A stretch of 64,000 bases of DNA from Gammaproteobacteria bacterium (GTDB lineage: Bacteria; Pseudomonadota; Gammaproteobacteria; Pseudomonadales; Azotimanducaceae). Both the position numbers and the translations under genes were made by a program. Numbering within the stretch: the stretch's first letter is position 1; the number at the start of each line of letters is the position of its first letter. The notes beneath the pieces were generated by a model that had not been told where the DNA came from, made no database searches, and saw nothing but the letters and a program-made list of their open reading frames with translations. Shown here in pieces: positions 43,526-52,450 of this stretch. The DNA lies in NCBI GenBank assembly GCA_007694905.1, contig REEU01000123.1:62001-126000 (forward strand). Direction: 5' to 3'.

Positions 43526-45513
43526 ATGAATATGCATGGCCAACACTCGCGCGGATTCATCGCTGACCTGAACGGAGCGGCCGCTCGCGCCAGCGCCAGC
43601 CTGATGGAGGAACAGCACAGCGACGGTCACTGGTGTTACGAACTCGAGGCGGATTGCACGATCCCGTCCGAGTACATCCTCATGATGCACTTCTGCGACG
43701 AGATCGACCACTATCGGCAAGCCAGGATGGCGCGCCACATCCGCCGCCACCAGATCGAGGAAGGCGGCTGGCCCCTTTATCACGGTGGTGACGTCGATAT
43801 CTCATGCACGGTGAAGGCTTACTATGCGCTGAAGCTCGCAGGCGATAATGCTGACGCCCCGCAAATGGTGCGAGCCCGGCGTGCAATCCTCAGCCGAGGC
43901 GGTGCTGCCTGCGCCAATGTCTTCACCCGCATCGCCCTGGCGCAATTCAGGCAGGTGCCCTGGCGCGCCGTACCGTTCATTCCGGTTGAAGTCATGCTGC
44001 TGCCGCGCTGGTTTCCCTTCCATCTCAGCAAGGTGGCCTACTGGTCGCGGACGGTGATGGTGCCGTTGTTTATCCTAATGAGCCTGAAAGCGCAGGCGTG
44101 CACTCCCAGAGGAATCGGCATCCCGGAATTGTTCACAGTGCCGCCTGAGGAAGAGCGGAACTACTTCCCGGTCCGCTCCCGCCTGAACTGACTGCTGTTG
44201 CGCATCGAACGTACGGCCCGCCTCCTGGAACCACTGATTCCCGGGGCCATCCGCCAGCGAGCCATGACCGGGGCGGAAAACTGGATGCTCAAGCGTCTCA
44301 ACGGCGATGACGGCCTAGGAGCCATCTTCCCGGCCATGATCAATGCCTATGAAGCCCTCGGTGCGCTGGGCTATGCGAGCGATCATCCCCTGCGCGCGCA
44401 AGCCCGCCGCGCCATTGATCTACTGGTGATCGAACGTGACGAGGAAGCCTACTGCCAGCCATGCGTATCACCAATATGGGACACCAGCCTTGCCAGCCAT
44501 GCTCTGCTCGAAGCCGGCCACCTGGAGGTCGTCACCGCCGTCGAGCGCGGCATCGACTGGCTGCTTGAATGACAGATCACCCGCTCCGGCGATTGGTCCG
44601 AATACCGCTCGGAGGTGGAAGGCGGCGGCTGGGCGTTCCAGTACCACAACGATCACTACCATGACCTGGACGACACCGCGGTCGTCGCCTGGGCCATGCA
44701 GCGGGCCGGGCATGCCCGTCATCAGGCCAGCATCGAGCGTGCAAGCAGCTGGCTGGCCGCCCTGCAGTCCCGCGACGGTGGCTTTGCTGCCTTCGATGCA
44801 GACAACACCCACTACCATCTCCACGAGATTCCTGTCGCGGACCACGGTGCGCTCCTCGACCCGCCATCGGCAGATGTGAGCGCGCGCGTCGGCACCCTGC
44901 TCGGGGCACTGCCCGAGGCACAGCGCGGCGACCCCGCCGTGGTCGCACACCTCATGGCCTACCTCGAACGGGAACAGGAGCCGGACGGCTCCTGGTTCGG
45001 TCGCTGGGGCACCAACTACATCTACGGGACCTGGTCGGTTTTGCAGGCGCTGGAAAACCTCGGTGTGCCAGCATCGGATCCCCTCGTCCGACGCGCGGCG
45101 CGCTGGCTGAAGACGATGCAGCACGCCGACGGGGGCTGGGGCGAACACAACGACAGCTACGCGTCCGACCCTCAGGACTTGCCAGCGTCGAGCAACATCG
45201 GCAGTACGGCATTTCAGACGGCCTGGGCGCTGCTGGGTCTCATGGCCGCCGGTAAAGGAGACAGCCCTGAAGTACGCCGCGGTGTCGCGTATCTGCTGGC
45301 CGCTCAGCAGTCCGACGGCCTCTGGACTGACCCCTGGTTCACCGCGCCCGGATTCCCACGAGTGTTCTACTTGCGCTATCACGGCTACAGCCGCTTTTTC
45401 CACTGTGGGCCCTCGCCCGCTATCGCAACCTGCAGGCGGGCGCAGATGGTCAACGCGTCGAGGCGGCCCATCCTGCATCCGGCTCGCATGACCCAACCGC
45501 GCAGCCCGCGTGA
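43526..45513 (+). pseudogene. shc: Squalene-hopene cyclase pseudogene (two in-frame TGA codons and a 3' frameshift)
   Basis: A full-length cyclase can be read through one frame with two in-frame TGA codons, at 44189-44191 (after RSRLN) and 44570-44572 (after IDWLLE). It has LEADCTIPSEYIL, ARGGAACANVFTRIALAQF-like and WRAVPFIPVEVMLLPRWFPF regions, and the catalytic DLDDTAVVAWAM. Near the C-terminus, GFPRVFYLRYHGYSRFF is followed by a frame change: a one-base loss in the T/C run at about 45393-45398 is needed to recover PLWALARYRNLQ, ending at TGA 45511. The class DXDD and QW-type repeats remain. Three separate lesions argue for a real pseudogene rather than a sequencing error. Confidence 0.9.
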
Positions 45514-46145
45514 AGGGTTCAAGTGCACCGGTTGTCATCGTCGCGCTGCATGCAGAGGCCCGCACGCTTAGAGGACGCCCGGATCTCCAGGTGCTCGTCA
45601 GCGGACCGGGCCCTGACGCCGCGCACCGGACCGTCAACGCCGCGCTCCTTGCCCCACCCCCAGCGATCATCAGCTGGGGGGTGGCCGGCGGGCTGCGTCC
45701 GGAGTTGCGTCCCGGCACGGTGCTGTAGCCACAGCGCGTGGTCGCGGAGGACGGGCGCACCTTTCTCACTGCAGCTGACCATGGCCACGCAGGCTGACTT
45801 GTTAGCGTCTCCGCTCCGGTGTGCACGCCGGAAGAACGGCAGGTACTGGCCGAACGCTTCGATGCCAGCAGCGTCGACATGGAAAGTGCGACCATCGCCG
45901 CCGCCTGCCACGCTGCGGGCGTCCCGTTCCTTTGCGTACGGGCCATCGCTGATGCCAGCGACTTGCGGCTGCCGCTCTGGATCGCGGGGTCCACGGGGAC
46001 TGACGGCCGCGCGGCTTTGGGCGCCACCCTGCGCAACCTGCTGCGCCACCCTCTGGCTTTACCGGCACTGCTCCGGGCGGGACCTGGGTTTCGGCGCGCA
46101 CTCGCAGGCCTCGAGCGCAGCGCCGGCGAACTGTGCCTATCATGA
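45510..46145 (+). pseudogene. hpnG: Hopanoid phosphorylase/nucleosidase HpnG pseudogene (in-frame TAG and TGA)
   Basis: A frame beginning GTG 45510, overlapping the cyclase's restored stop by four bases, reads VVIVALHAEARTL, ISWGVAGGLRPELRPG, then TAG at 45726-45728, then PQRVVAEDGRTFLTAADHG, TGA at 45795-45797, and continues TPEERQVLAERFDASS, VDMESATIAAACHAAGVPF and RAIADASDLRLP. This matches the HpnG family, which removes adenine from adenosylhopane to give ribosylhopane in the hopanoid pathway. Both stops sit in the middle of the protein, and the frame is otherwise preserved to its end. It cannot make a complete enzyme. Confidence 0.85.
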
Positions 46146-46247
46146 GTCCAGTGTCCCGGACAGGAAGCACTTCAGCCCGCCGCGGGCAGGCTTTGCGGTA
46201 TGCTCAGCGCCCAACGTCTGCACGATCCGCTGGAGGGATACGACCCT

Positions 46248-47261
46248 GTGAAACGTTCCGCAGAGCAGCGCAGTCATACGGCCTTCGCCCATCCGAATAT
46301 TGCCCTGATCAAGTATTGGGGCAAGGCGGATGTTCGGCTCAATGTCCCCGCTGTCCCCTCCATCTCCATCACGCTGGACGCGCTTGCGACCACGACTTCG
46401 GTGGGCTTCGATGCTCGCCTCGAGACCGACAGCATCAACCTCAACGGGATCGAACTCGATTCGGATTCGGAGCAGGCCCGGCGCATCAGCAGTTGCCTCG
46501 ATCAGCTCAGAGCGCGCACGGCAACGACGCACTGCGCCAGGGTGGAAAGCCTGAACGACTTTCCCACCGGCGCCGGGCTCGCGTCATCCGCCTCCGGATT
46601 CGCAGCTCTCGTGGTAGCCGCCGCAGCCGCCCTGGATCTGGAGCTCGCCGCCGAAGACGCTTCACGTATCGCCCGTGCAGCATCAGCCTCCGCCGCGCGT
46701 TCGTTGTATGGGGGCTTTGCGGAGCTGCCCGCCGGCCGGCCCGGTGAGGATGTGGCGGCCCACGCGCTCGCCAGCGTCGAGCATTGGCCGCTGGAAGTGG
46801 TCATCGCCATTTGCGCGGAGGGTCCGAAACTCACGGGGTCGACGCAGGGCATGCTCGATTCTGCAGCCACCTCGCCGTTCTATTCCGCCTGGATCGAGAC
46901 GGCGGCCGCAGACGCGGCCACCGCCCGCGCAGCGATCATGGAATGCGACTTCTCAGCCCTTGCCGCAGTAGCTGAGTCGAGCTGCCTGAAGATGCACGCG
47001 ATCATGCACACCACTCGGCCCGCGCTGATCTACTGGAACGCTGCGACGGTGGCGACCCTGGAGCGTATCCGATCCCTGCAGCAGGCCGGCATGGAGTTGT
47101 TCTTCACCATGGACGCGGGGCCACAGGTCAAGGCGGTGTGCAGCCCGGGCCAGGGGGCGGAGGTGCGCGCCGCGTTGGCGACGGTACCCGGCGTCCATCA
47201 CGTGCTGTGTTCCGGGCTGGGCGGTCCGGCCCGAGTCCGGACCCAGGCCACATGCGCCTGA
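46248..47261 (+). CDS. mvaD: Diphosphomevalonate decarboxylase
   Basis: A 337-residue enzyme turning diphosphomevalonate into isopentenyl diphosphate, CO2 and phosphate with ATP. GHMP-family motifs: PNIALIKYWGK near the N-terminus, DFPTGAGLASSASGFAAL (ATP loop), SAARSLYGGFAEL, and FFTMDAGPQVK holding the conserved C-terminal Asp. The start GTG 46248 has GGAGGGATAC upstream. Its last ten bases overlap the phosphomevalonate kinase start. With the next gene it forms the classical eukaryote-like lower mevalonate route. Confidence 0.92.
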   Translation: MKRSAEQRSHTAFAHPNIALIKYWGKADVRLNVPAVPSISITLDALATTTSVGFDARLETDSINLNGIELDSDSEQARRISSCLDQLRARTATTHCARVESLNDFPTGAGLASSASGFAALVVAAAAALDLELAAEDASRIARAASASAARSLYGGFAELPAGRPGEDVAAHALASVEHWPLEVVIAICAEGPKLTGSTQGMLDSAATSPFYSAWIETAAADAATARAAIMECDFSALAAVAESSCLKMHAIMHTTRPALIYWNAATVATLERIRSLQQAGMELFFTMDAGPQVKAVCSPGQGAEVRAALATVPGVHHVLCSGLGGPARVRTQATCA

Positions 47262-48259
47262 CGGCCAGCGCACCCGGCAAGGTGATGGTGAGCGGCGAAT
47301 ATGGCGTGCTCAGCGGTCAGCCTGCCCTCGTCATGGCCGTCAATCGACGCGTTCGAGTTCGGCTGGCGTCGGCAGATTCGTGGCGGCTGTACAGCGATGG
47401 CGCACCCGAGGAGCGTCCGCCGCGGACAGGCTTTCTGGCCCGGACGGATCGCCCCGGCACGCCAGTCGCTCTCGCGCTGTGGTGCAGTGTCCGAGCCCTC
47501 GACTGCCGTACCGGACCACTCTCGGTGGAGATCGATTCCAGGGCCATGCAACAGCAGGGCAGCAAGCTCGGGCTCGGTTCATCAGCGGCTGTCAGCGTTG
47601 CCCTGACGGCCGCGCTGGCGCACCATGCAGGCTTGGAGGAGGCGTCGATAGAGGTCTGTTCCGGCGCGCATGACCGGTTGCAGGGGACTGCCGGCAGCGG
47701 CTTTGATGTCGCCGCCGCCTTGCGGGGTGGCTGGTTCGAGTTTCAGCGCGATACGGACGGCATCCATACTGCGGACGTGGCACCACCAGCCGCTGCGCTG
47801 AGATTTGTCTGGACCGGGCAGGTCGCCCGAACGGCCGGGTTCGTGTCCCGCTATCGAACGTGGGAACAGTCGGATCCTGACAGCAGCAAGGTGGTGTCAG
47901 CGATCGGTACGGCCACGCGGTCAGCACTCGCAGCATGCCGAGCGCAGCAGGCTGATGCTTTCGTGGCCGCCATCGCCGACAGCGCGGCCCGGCTCGAGGA
48001 GCTGGCCGTGGCAGCAGATCTGCCGATCTTCGCCGGAGGCCATGCCGAGCTTGTGCAGATGGCAAGGGCGTGGGGAGTCAGCTACAAGCCCTGCGGCGCC
48101 GGTGGCGGAGACCTCGGTCTCGCCACGGCGGAAGACGAATCGAAGCTCGCTGCGTTCATGCAGGCGGTATGCAGCGAGGGCTATCAATCGCTGAAACTGG
48201 AGTGTGATGTCCATGGCGTCAGAGTCGAGCGGCAGGAAGCCGGGATCGAGGATTCCTGA
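47252..48259 (+). CDS. Phosphomevalonate kinase
   Basis: A 335-residue GHMP kinase that phosphorylates phosphomevalonate to diphosphomevalonate. It begins MRLTASAPGKVMVSGEYGVL, has the ATP-binding loop KLGLGSSAAVSVALTAAL, then GTAGSGFDVAAALRGGW and the C-terminal YKPCGAGGGDLGLAT motif. Together these fit phosphomevalonate kinase rather than homoserine or galactokinase. It starts inside the end of mvaD, and the HMG-CoA reductase/mevalonate kinase gene starts within its last 53 bases. Confidence 0.88.
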   Translation: MRLTASAPGKVMVSGEYGVLSGQPALVMAVNRRVRVRLASADSWRLYSDGAPEERPPRTGFLARTDRPGTPVALALWCSVRALDCRTGPLSVEIDSRAMQQQGSKLGLGSSAAVSVALTAALAHHAGLEEASIEVCSGAHDRLQGTAGSGFDVAAALRGGWFEFQRDTDGIHTADVAPPAAALRFVWTGQVARTAGFVSRYRTWEQSDPDSSKVVSAIGTATRSALAACRAQQADAFVAAIADSAARLEELAVAADLPIFAGGHAELVQMARAWGVSYKPCGAGGGDLGLATAEDESKLAAFMQAVCSEGYQSLKLECDVHGVRVERQEAGIEDS

Positions 48260-50516
48260 TTTCTATCGGCTGTCGGTGGCTGAGCGTGTTCGTGCCATTG
48301 AGGCCCGGGGACTGATCTCCCGCGCCGATGCGGGCGTCCTGCTCAGCGGCGAACATACCCTCAAACTCGCCAGTGCCGATCGCATGATCGAGAATGTGAT
48401 CGGGGTGCTCGGGCTGCCGCTGGGTCTCGGACTGAACTTTCTCATCAATGGCCGCGATTATGTCGTACCGCTGGTGGTCGAGGAGCCGTCCATCGTCGCC
48501 GCGCTGTCCTCAGCCGCCAAGACTGCGCGACTCGGCGGAGGCTTCTTCGCGGAAGCAACGGATCCCATTCTGATCGGTCAGGTCCAGATCGTGGCCCCTG
48601 CTGATCCCAGCGGCGCGGTCGCGGCGATACTCGAACATCGGGACGACATCATCAATCTCGCCAACACCTTGCACCCGAAAATGGTGGCACGCGGCGGTGG
48701 TGCCCGGGACATCGAGGTCCATCGGCATACTGCACCCACTGACGGGCGCGAAATGGTCGTCGTGCATCTGCTGGTGGATACCCGGAACGCCATGGGCGCG
48801 AATCTGGTCAACACCATGTGCGAAGGGGTCGCATCACTGCTCGAGAGTATTACCGGCGGTCAGGTCTACCTGCGCATCCTCTCGAACCTGACCGATCGCG
48901 CCCTCGCGCGTGCCGAAATGACGATCCCGTTGGCCAACCTTGCCGGGAAGGGCTATTCCGGCGAGCAGGTCCGGGACGGCATCATCCTGGCCAACGACTT
49001 TGCTCGCGTCGACCCCTACCGGGCCACGACCCACAACAAAGGCATCATGAACGGCGTCGACGCCGTCGCCCTGGCCACCGGCAATGACTGGCGCGCCATC
49101 GAGGCCGCGGCCCACGCCTACGCAGCCCGTGACGGCCGCTACACCAGCCTGACGGAATGGTTCACCAACGAGCGCGGTGATCTCGTCGGCCGCATCGAGA
49201 TGCCCATGAAGGTGGGTACCGTCGGCGGACCGCTGCAGTCCAACGCCACCGTTGCACTCAATCACCGTATCCTCGGCGTCGAGAACGCCCAAGAACTTGC
49301 CGCCATCATGGCGGCAGTCGGCCTCGGCCAGAACTTCTCCGCCCTGCGTGCCCTGGCCACAGATGGCATTCAACAGGGCCACATGACCCTCCATGCCCGC
49401 ACGGTCGCCAACGCCACCGGTGCACCGCCGGAACTGTTCGAATCGCTGGTGGAACGCCTCATCGAATCCGGCGAGATCAAGATCTGGCGAGCCCAGGAGA
49501 TTCTCAGCGAGCTCCGCGATGGCAAGGACACAAGCGCGTCCATCGCCAAAGGCCACCGGGGCGTGGGTGTGGCCTCCGACAACGAAGCCGAGCCACGCGC
49601 TTCTGCACACGGAAAGGTGATCCTGCTCGGAGAACATGCGGTGGTCTACGGCAGCCATGCCATTGCAGCACCGGTGCCCCTGGCCGTGGAAGCCAGGGTC
49701 ATGGACAGCGGCGAAGGCGTGCTGCTGATGATTCCGCGCTGGGGTCTCGAGCAGCGCCTGAAATCCTCTGATGAAGGTTTCGCACGCGTGCTCGCCAGCA
49801 TCATCGACGAGCTCGAACTCAGCGGGCGCAACATGACCATCGAGGTGTTCCCGAAGGTGCCACGAGCCATGGGGCTTGGCGCGTCCTCTGCACTCGCCGT
49901 CGCTGTGATTCGCGCACTTGATCAGCATTACCGGCTCGCGCTCGACGATGAGGAGGTCAACCGTCTGGCCTTCATGTGCGAGCAGGCTGCACACGGAACG
50001 CCGTCCGGCATCGACAACACCCTCGCCACCTACGGCCGCATGATGCTTTACCAGCGCAGCGAGGACGGCGCCAGGTTCCAGCCTCTGGATCCGGCAGCTC
50101 CCCTTAATATGGTCGTTGGCATTTCCGGCCAGGAGAGCCTTACTGCGCGCACGGTGGCAAGCGTTCGACGGGCATGGGAAGGAGCTCCCAAGCGTTACCA
50201 GCGCATGTTCGACGAGATTGATCGCCTGACCCTCGAGGGAATGCACGCAATTACCGAAGGTGACACCCTCGCGCTCGGTGAACTGATGAACCTGTGTCAC
50301 GGCATACTCAACGGGCTGCAGCTGTCGACGCCGGCCCTCGAGGATCTGGTGGGAATCGCCCGCAGCAACGGCGCTGTCGGCGCCAAACTCACCGGCGGTG
50401 GCGGTGGTGGTTCCATGGTGGCGCTCTGCCCCGACGGGGAACCCGAAACTGCACGACGCATCCAAGAAGCCATGCGCAACGCAGGCTACGACACGCTGGA
50501 GGTGACCATTGGCTGA
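48207..50516 (+). CDS. Fused class II HMG-CoA reductase - mevalonate kinase
   Basis: A 769-residue protein in one uninterrupted frame. Residues about 1-455 are a class II HMG-CoA reductase: VEEPSIVAALSSAAK (catalytic Glu), LVDTRNAMGANLVNTMCEG, THNKGIMNGVDAVALATGND (Lys and Asp), QNFSALRALATDGIQQGHMT and the C-terminal His region LHARTVANA. After a polar linker (about 445-463), residues 465-769 are a mevalonate kinase: AHGKVILLGEHAVVYGSHAI, the ATP loop VPRAMGLGASSALAVAV, TPSGIDNTLATYG and GAKLTGGGGGGSMVAL. It should carry out two successive steps, HMG-CoA to mevalonate and mevalonate to 5-phosphomevalonate. GTG 48204, ATG 48207 and ATG 48213 are all possible starts. Confidence 0.92.
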   Translation: MSMASESSGRKPGSRIPDFYRLSVAERVRAIEARGLISRADAGVLLSGEHTLKLASADRMIENVIGVLGLPLGLGLNFLINGRDYVVPLVVEEPSIVAALSSAAKTARLGGGFFAEATDPILIGQVQIVAPADPSGAVAAILEHRDDIINLANTLHPKMVARGGGARDIEVHRHTAPTDGREMVVVHLLVDTRNAMGANLVNTMCEGVASLLESITGGQVYLRILSNLTDRALARAEMTIPLANLAGKGYSGEQVRDGIILANDFARVDPYRATTHNKGIMNGVDAVALATGNDWRAIEAAAHAYAARDGRYTSLTEWFTNERGDLVGRIEMPMKVGTVGGPLQSNATVALNHRILGVENAQELAAIMAAVGLGQNFSALRALATDGIQQGHMTLHARTVANATGAPPELFESLVERLIESGEIKIWRAQEILSELRDGKDTSASIAKGHRGVGVASDNEAEPRASAHGKVILLGEHAVVYGSHAIAAPVPLAVEARVMDSGEGVLLMIPRWGLEQRLKSSDEGFARVLASIIDELELSGRNMTIEVFPKVPRAMGLGASSALAVAVIRALDQHYRLALDDEEVNRLAFMCEQAAHGTPSGIDNTLATYGRMMLYQRSEDGARFQPLDPAAPLNMVVGISGQESLTARTVASVRRAWEGAPKRYQRMFDEIDRLTLEGMHAITEGDTLALGELMNLCHGILNGLQLSTPALEDLVGIARSNGAVGAKLTGGGGGGSMVALCPDGEPETARRIQEAMRNAGYDTLEVTIG

Positions 50517-51081
50517 GCAGGCAAAGCGTGACGCAGTGGTCTCCTCGGAGGCCGAGCAATTGATTCTGGTCGACGCCAACGACGAGCCGGTGGGTTATCT
50601 CGACAAAGCCGGCTGTCATGACGGCGAAGGCATCCTCCACCGTGCTTTCTCTCTGTTCATTTTCGATGCGCAAGGTCGCCTGCTCCTGCAACAGCGCGCG
50701 CCCGGCAAACGCCTGTGGCCCGGATACTGGTCAAACAGCTGCTGCAGCCATCCGCGACGACACGAAACCATGGCACAGGCAGTGCAGCGTCGGCTGCACG
50801 AAGAGCTCGGCCTGCGTAGTGATCTGGATTATCTGTACAAGTTCACCTATCACGCAGCGTATGGCGACCTCGGTTCCGAGCGTGAGCTGTGCTGGGTGTA
50901 CATCGGTCGTGGTGAAGGAGATCCCGCCGTCAACCGCAACGAGATCAGCGCCTGGCGCTGGATCACTCCCGATGAGCTCGATCGCGAACTCGCGCAAAAT
51001 CCTGAAGCATTCACGCCCTGGCTCAAGCTGGAGTGGTCGCGCCTGCGCCAAGAGTTCATGGATCGCATTCAACGCCTCTGA
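50509..51081 (+). CDS. idi: Isopentenyl-diphosphate delta-isomerase, type 1
   Basis: A 190-residue Nudix-fold isomerase interconverting isopentenyl and dimethylallyl diphosphate. The catalytic Cys is in SNSCCSHPRR, the Nudix helix contains AVQRRLHEELGL, and the catalytic Glu is in SERELCWVYIG; WRWITPDEL is a usual later motif. TTG 50509 is the start, because GGAGGTGA lies just upstream, and it overlaps the end of the reductase-kinase gene by eight bases. This type-1 enzyme completes the precursor pathway. Confidence 0.93.
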   Translation: MAEQAKRDAVVSSEAEQLILVDANDEPVGYLDKAGCHDGEGILHRAFSLFIFDAQGRLLLQQRAPGKRLWPGYWSNSCCSHPRRHETMAQAVQRRLHEELGLRSDLDYLYKFTYHAAYGDLGSERELCWVYIGRGEGDPAVNRNEISAWRWITPDELDRELAQNPEAFTPWLKLEWSRLRQEFMDRIQRL

Positions 51082-51155
51082 ACCGCTGCGATGTGCGAAC
51101 CAATGAGCTATCGCAGCGGCGAAGAACGCATTTGCAGGATTCGAGGGTCCACAAC

Positions 51156-52265
51156 ATGAGCGTGCCTTTCATCCAGCAGCTCCGCGTCGGCAGCTACATC
51201 CTCGGCAAGAAGCTCAACGGTGAGGCACGGTATCCACTGGTGCTGATGCTCGAACCGCTGTTCCAGTGCAATCTCGCCTGCGCAGGCTGCGGCAAGATCG
51301 ACTACGAGGACGACATCCTCAGGCGCCGCGTATCTGTGGATCGAGTACTCGCAGCGGCCGACGAATGCGGTGCGCCCGTGGTGTCGATTCCTGGGGGCGA
51401 ACCGCTTATCCACAAAGAAATGCCCGAGATCGTCAGAGGGCTGGTGGACCGAAAGCGTTTTTTCTATCTGTGCACGAATGCGCTGCTCCTCGAGAAGAAG
51501 CTGCACGAGTACGAGCCATCGGTGTACCTGACGTTTTCCGTGCACCTCGATGGTCTGCGAGAACGACACGACGAATCGGTCTGCCGCGAGGGGGTGTTCG
51601 ACGTCGCCGTAGGCGCCATCGGCAAGGCGCTCGAACGGGGCCACCGCGTCACCGTGAACTGCACGCTCTTCGACGGCGAGGATCCCAAGGACGTTGCGGA
51701 CTTCTTCGACTACGCCATGAAGCTCGGCGTCGAGGCGATCACCGTTTCACCCGGCTACAGTTACGAACGCGCACCGCGGCAGGATGTTTTCCTGCCCCGA
51801 TCCCGCTCCAAGGAACTGTTCCGCAACATCTTCCGGCTTGACCACAATCGCAACTCGAAGTGGCGCTTCAACCAATCGAGCCTGTTCCTGGACTTCCTCG
51901 CCGGCAACCAGTCCTACCAGTGCACTCCCTGGAGCAGCGTGACCTACAACGTGTTCGGGTGGCAGCGTCCCTGCTATCTGCTGGTGGACGAAGGCTATGC
52001 AGAGAGCTTCGCGGATCTCATGGAGAACACGGACTGGGACGCCTACGGCGTCGGCCGCAATCCCAAGTGCAACAACTGCATGGCGCATTGCGGCTACGAG
52101 GGCACGGCCGTGGGAGACACGTTCCGCAAACCCCTGCATGCGTTCAAAGTCATGCTGCGCGGACCGGAGCTCGAAGCACCCATGGCGCCTGAAATTCCTC
52201 TGGTCGAGGTGCCGGGGAGAGAGCAGAAACCGGCAGCTATTGCAGTCCATGAGGTTCGCGGATGA
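51156..52265 (+). CDS. hpnH: Adenosylhopane synthase HpnH (radical SAM)
   Basis: A 369-residue radical SAM protein that adds adenosine to diploptene in hopanoid side-chain formation. The cluster motif CNLACAGC (C-x3-C-x2-C) follows YPLVLMLEPLFQ, and VSIPGGEPLIHKEM, FSVHLDGLRERHDESV, CTPWSSVTYNVFGWQRPC and NPKCNNCMAHCGYEG are HpnH-type. It looks intact: start ATG 51156, with an open frame upstream that is not coding. Its substrate comes from squalene-hopene cyclase, which is broken 5.6 kb upstream, so in this locus HpnH lacks a source of diploptene unless another cyclase exists. It overlaps the next small gene by four bases. Confidence 0.93.
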   Translation: MSVPFIQQLRVGSYILGKKLNGEARYPLVLMLEPLFQCNLACAGCGKIDYEDDILRRRVSVDRVLAAADECGAPVVSIPGGEPLIHKEMPEIVRGLVDRKRFFYLCTNALLLEKKLHEYEPSVYLTFSVHLDGLRERHDESVCREGVFDVAVGAIGKALERGHRVTVNCTLFDGEDPKDVADFFDYAMKLGVEAITVSPGYSYERAPRQDVFLPRSRSKELFRNIFRLDHNRNSKWRFNQSSLFLDFLAGNQSYQCTPWSSVTYNVFGWQRPCYLLVDEGYAESFADLMENTDWDAYGVGRNPKCNNCMAHCGYEGTAVGDTFRKPLHAFKVMLRGPELEAPMAPEIPLVEVPGREQKPAAIAVHEVRG

Positions 52266-52450
52266 TCGGGCTGACACGGGCAGCTGCCCTGTGCTGGCTC
52301 ACGGTCCTGCCGCGGGCGTTGACGACCATACTGCTGCCAGCCAGCGGTCTCCTTGATCTGCTGTTCACGTGGCGATCGGCACGCTTTGCCTGGAAAGGTT
52401 TACGCGCCCAATGGCGTGGACGGACCTATGCAAAAGGAACGGATTCATGA
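52262..52450 (+). CDS. Small membrane protein between hpnH and HMG-CoA synthase
   Basis: A 62-residue protein beginning MIGLTRAAALCWLTVLPRAL, with one or two hydrophobic segments (about residues 7-35) and a basic C-terminus. I do not recognise a family. It overlaps hpnH and HMG-CoA synthase by four bases at each end (ATGA), which is strong evidence for a real, translationally coupled gene rather than a chance frame. A role in hopanoid or isoprenoid membrane processes is only suggested by position. Confidence 0.6.
   Translation: MIGLTRAAALCWLTVLPRALTTILLPASGLLDLLFTWRSARFAWKGLRAQWRGRTYAKGTDS

Noticed and set aside
43526-46145. UGA read as an amino acid (selenocysteine or code change)
   Set aside because: Many intact genes in the window end in TGA, one of the four stops is TAG, and frameshifts and a deletion occur in the same locus.
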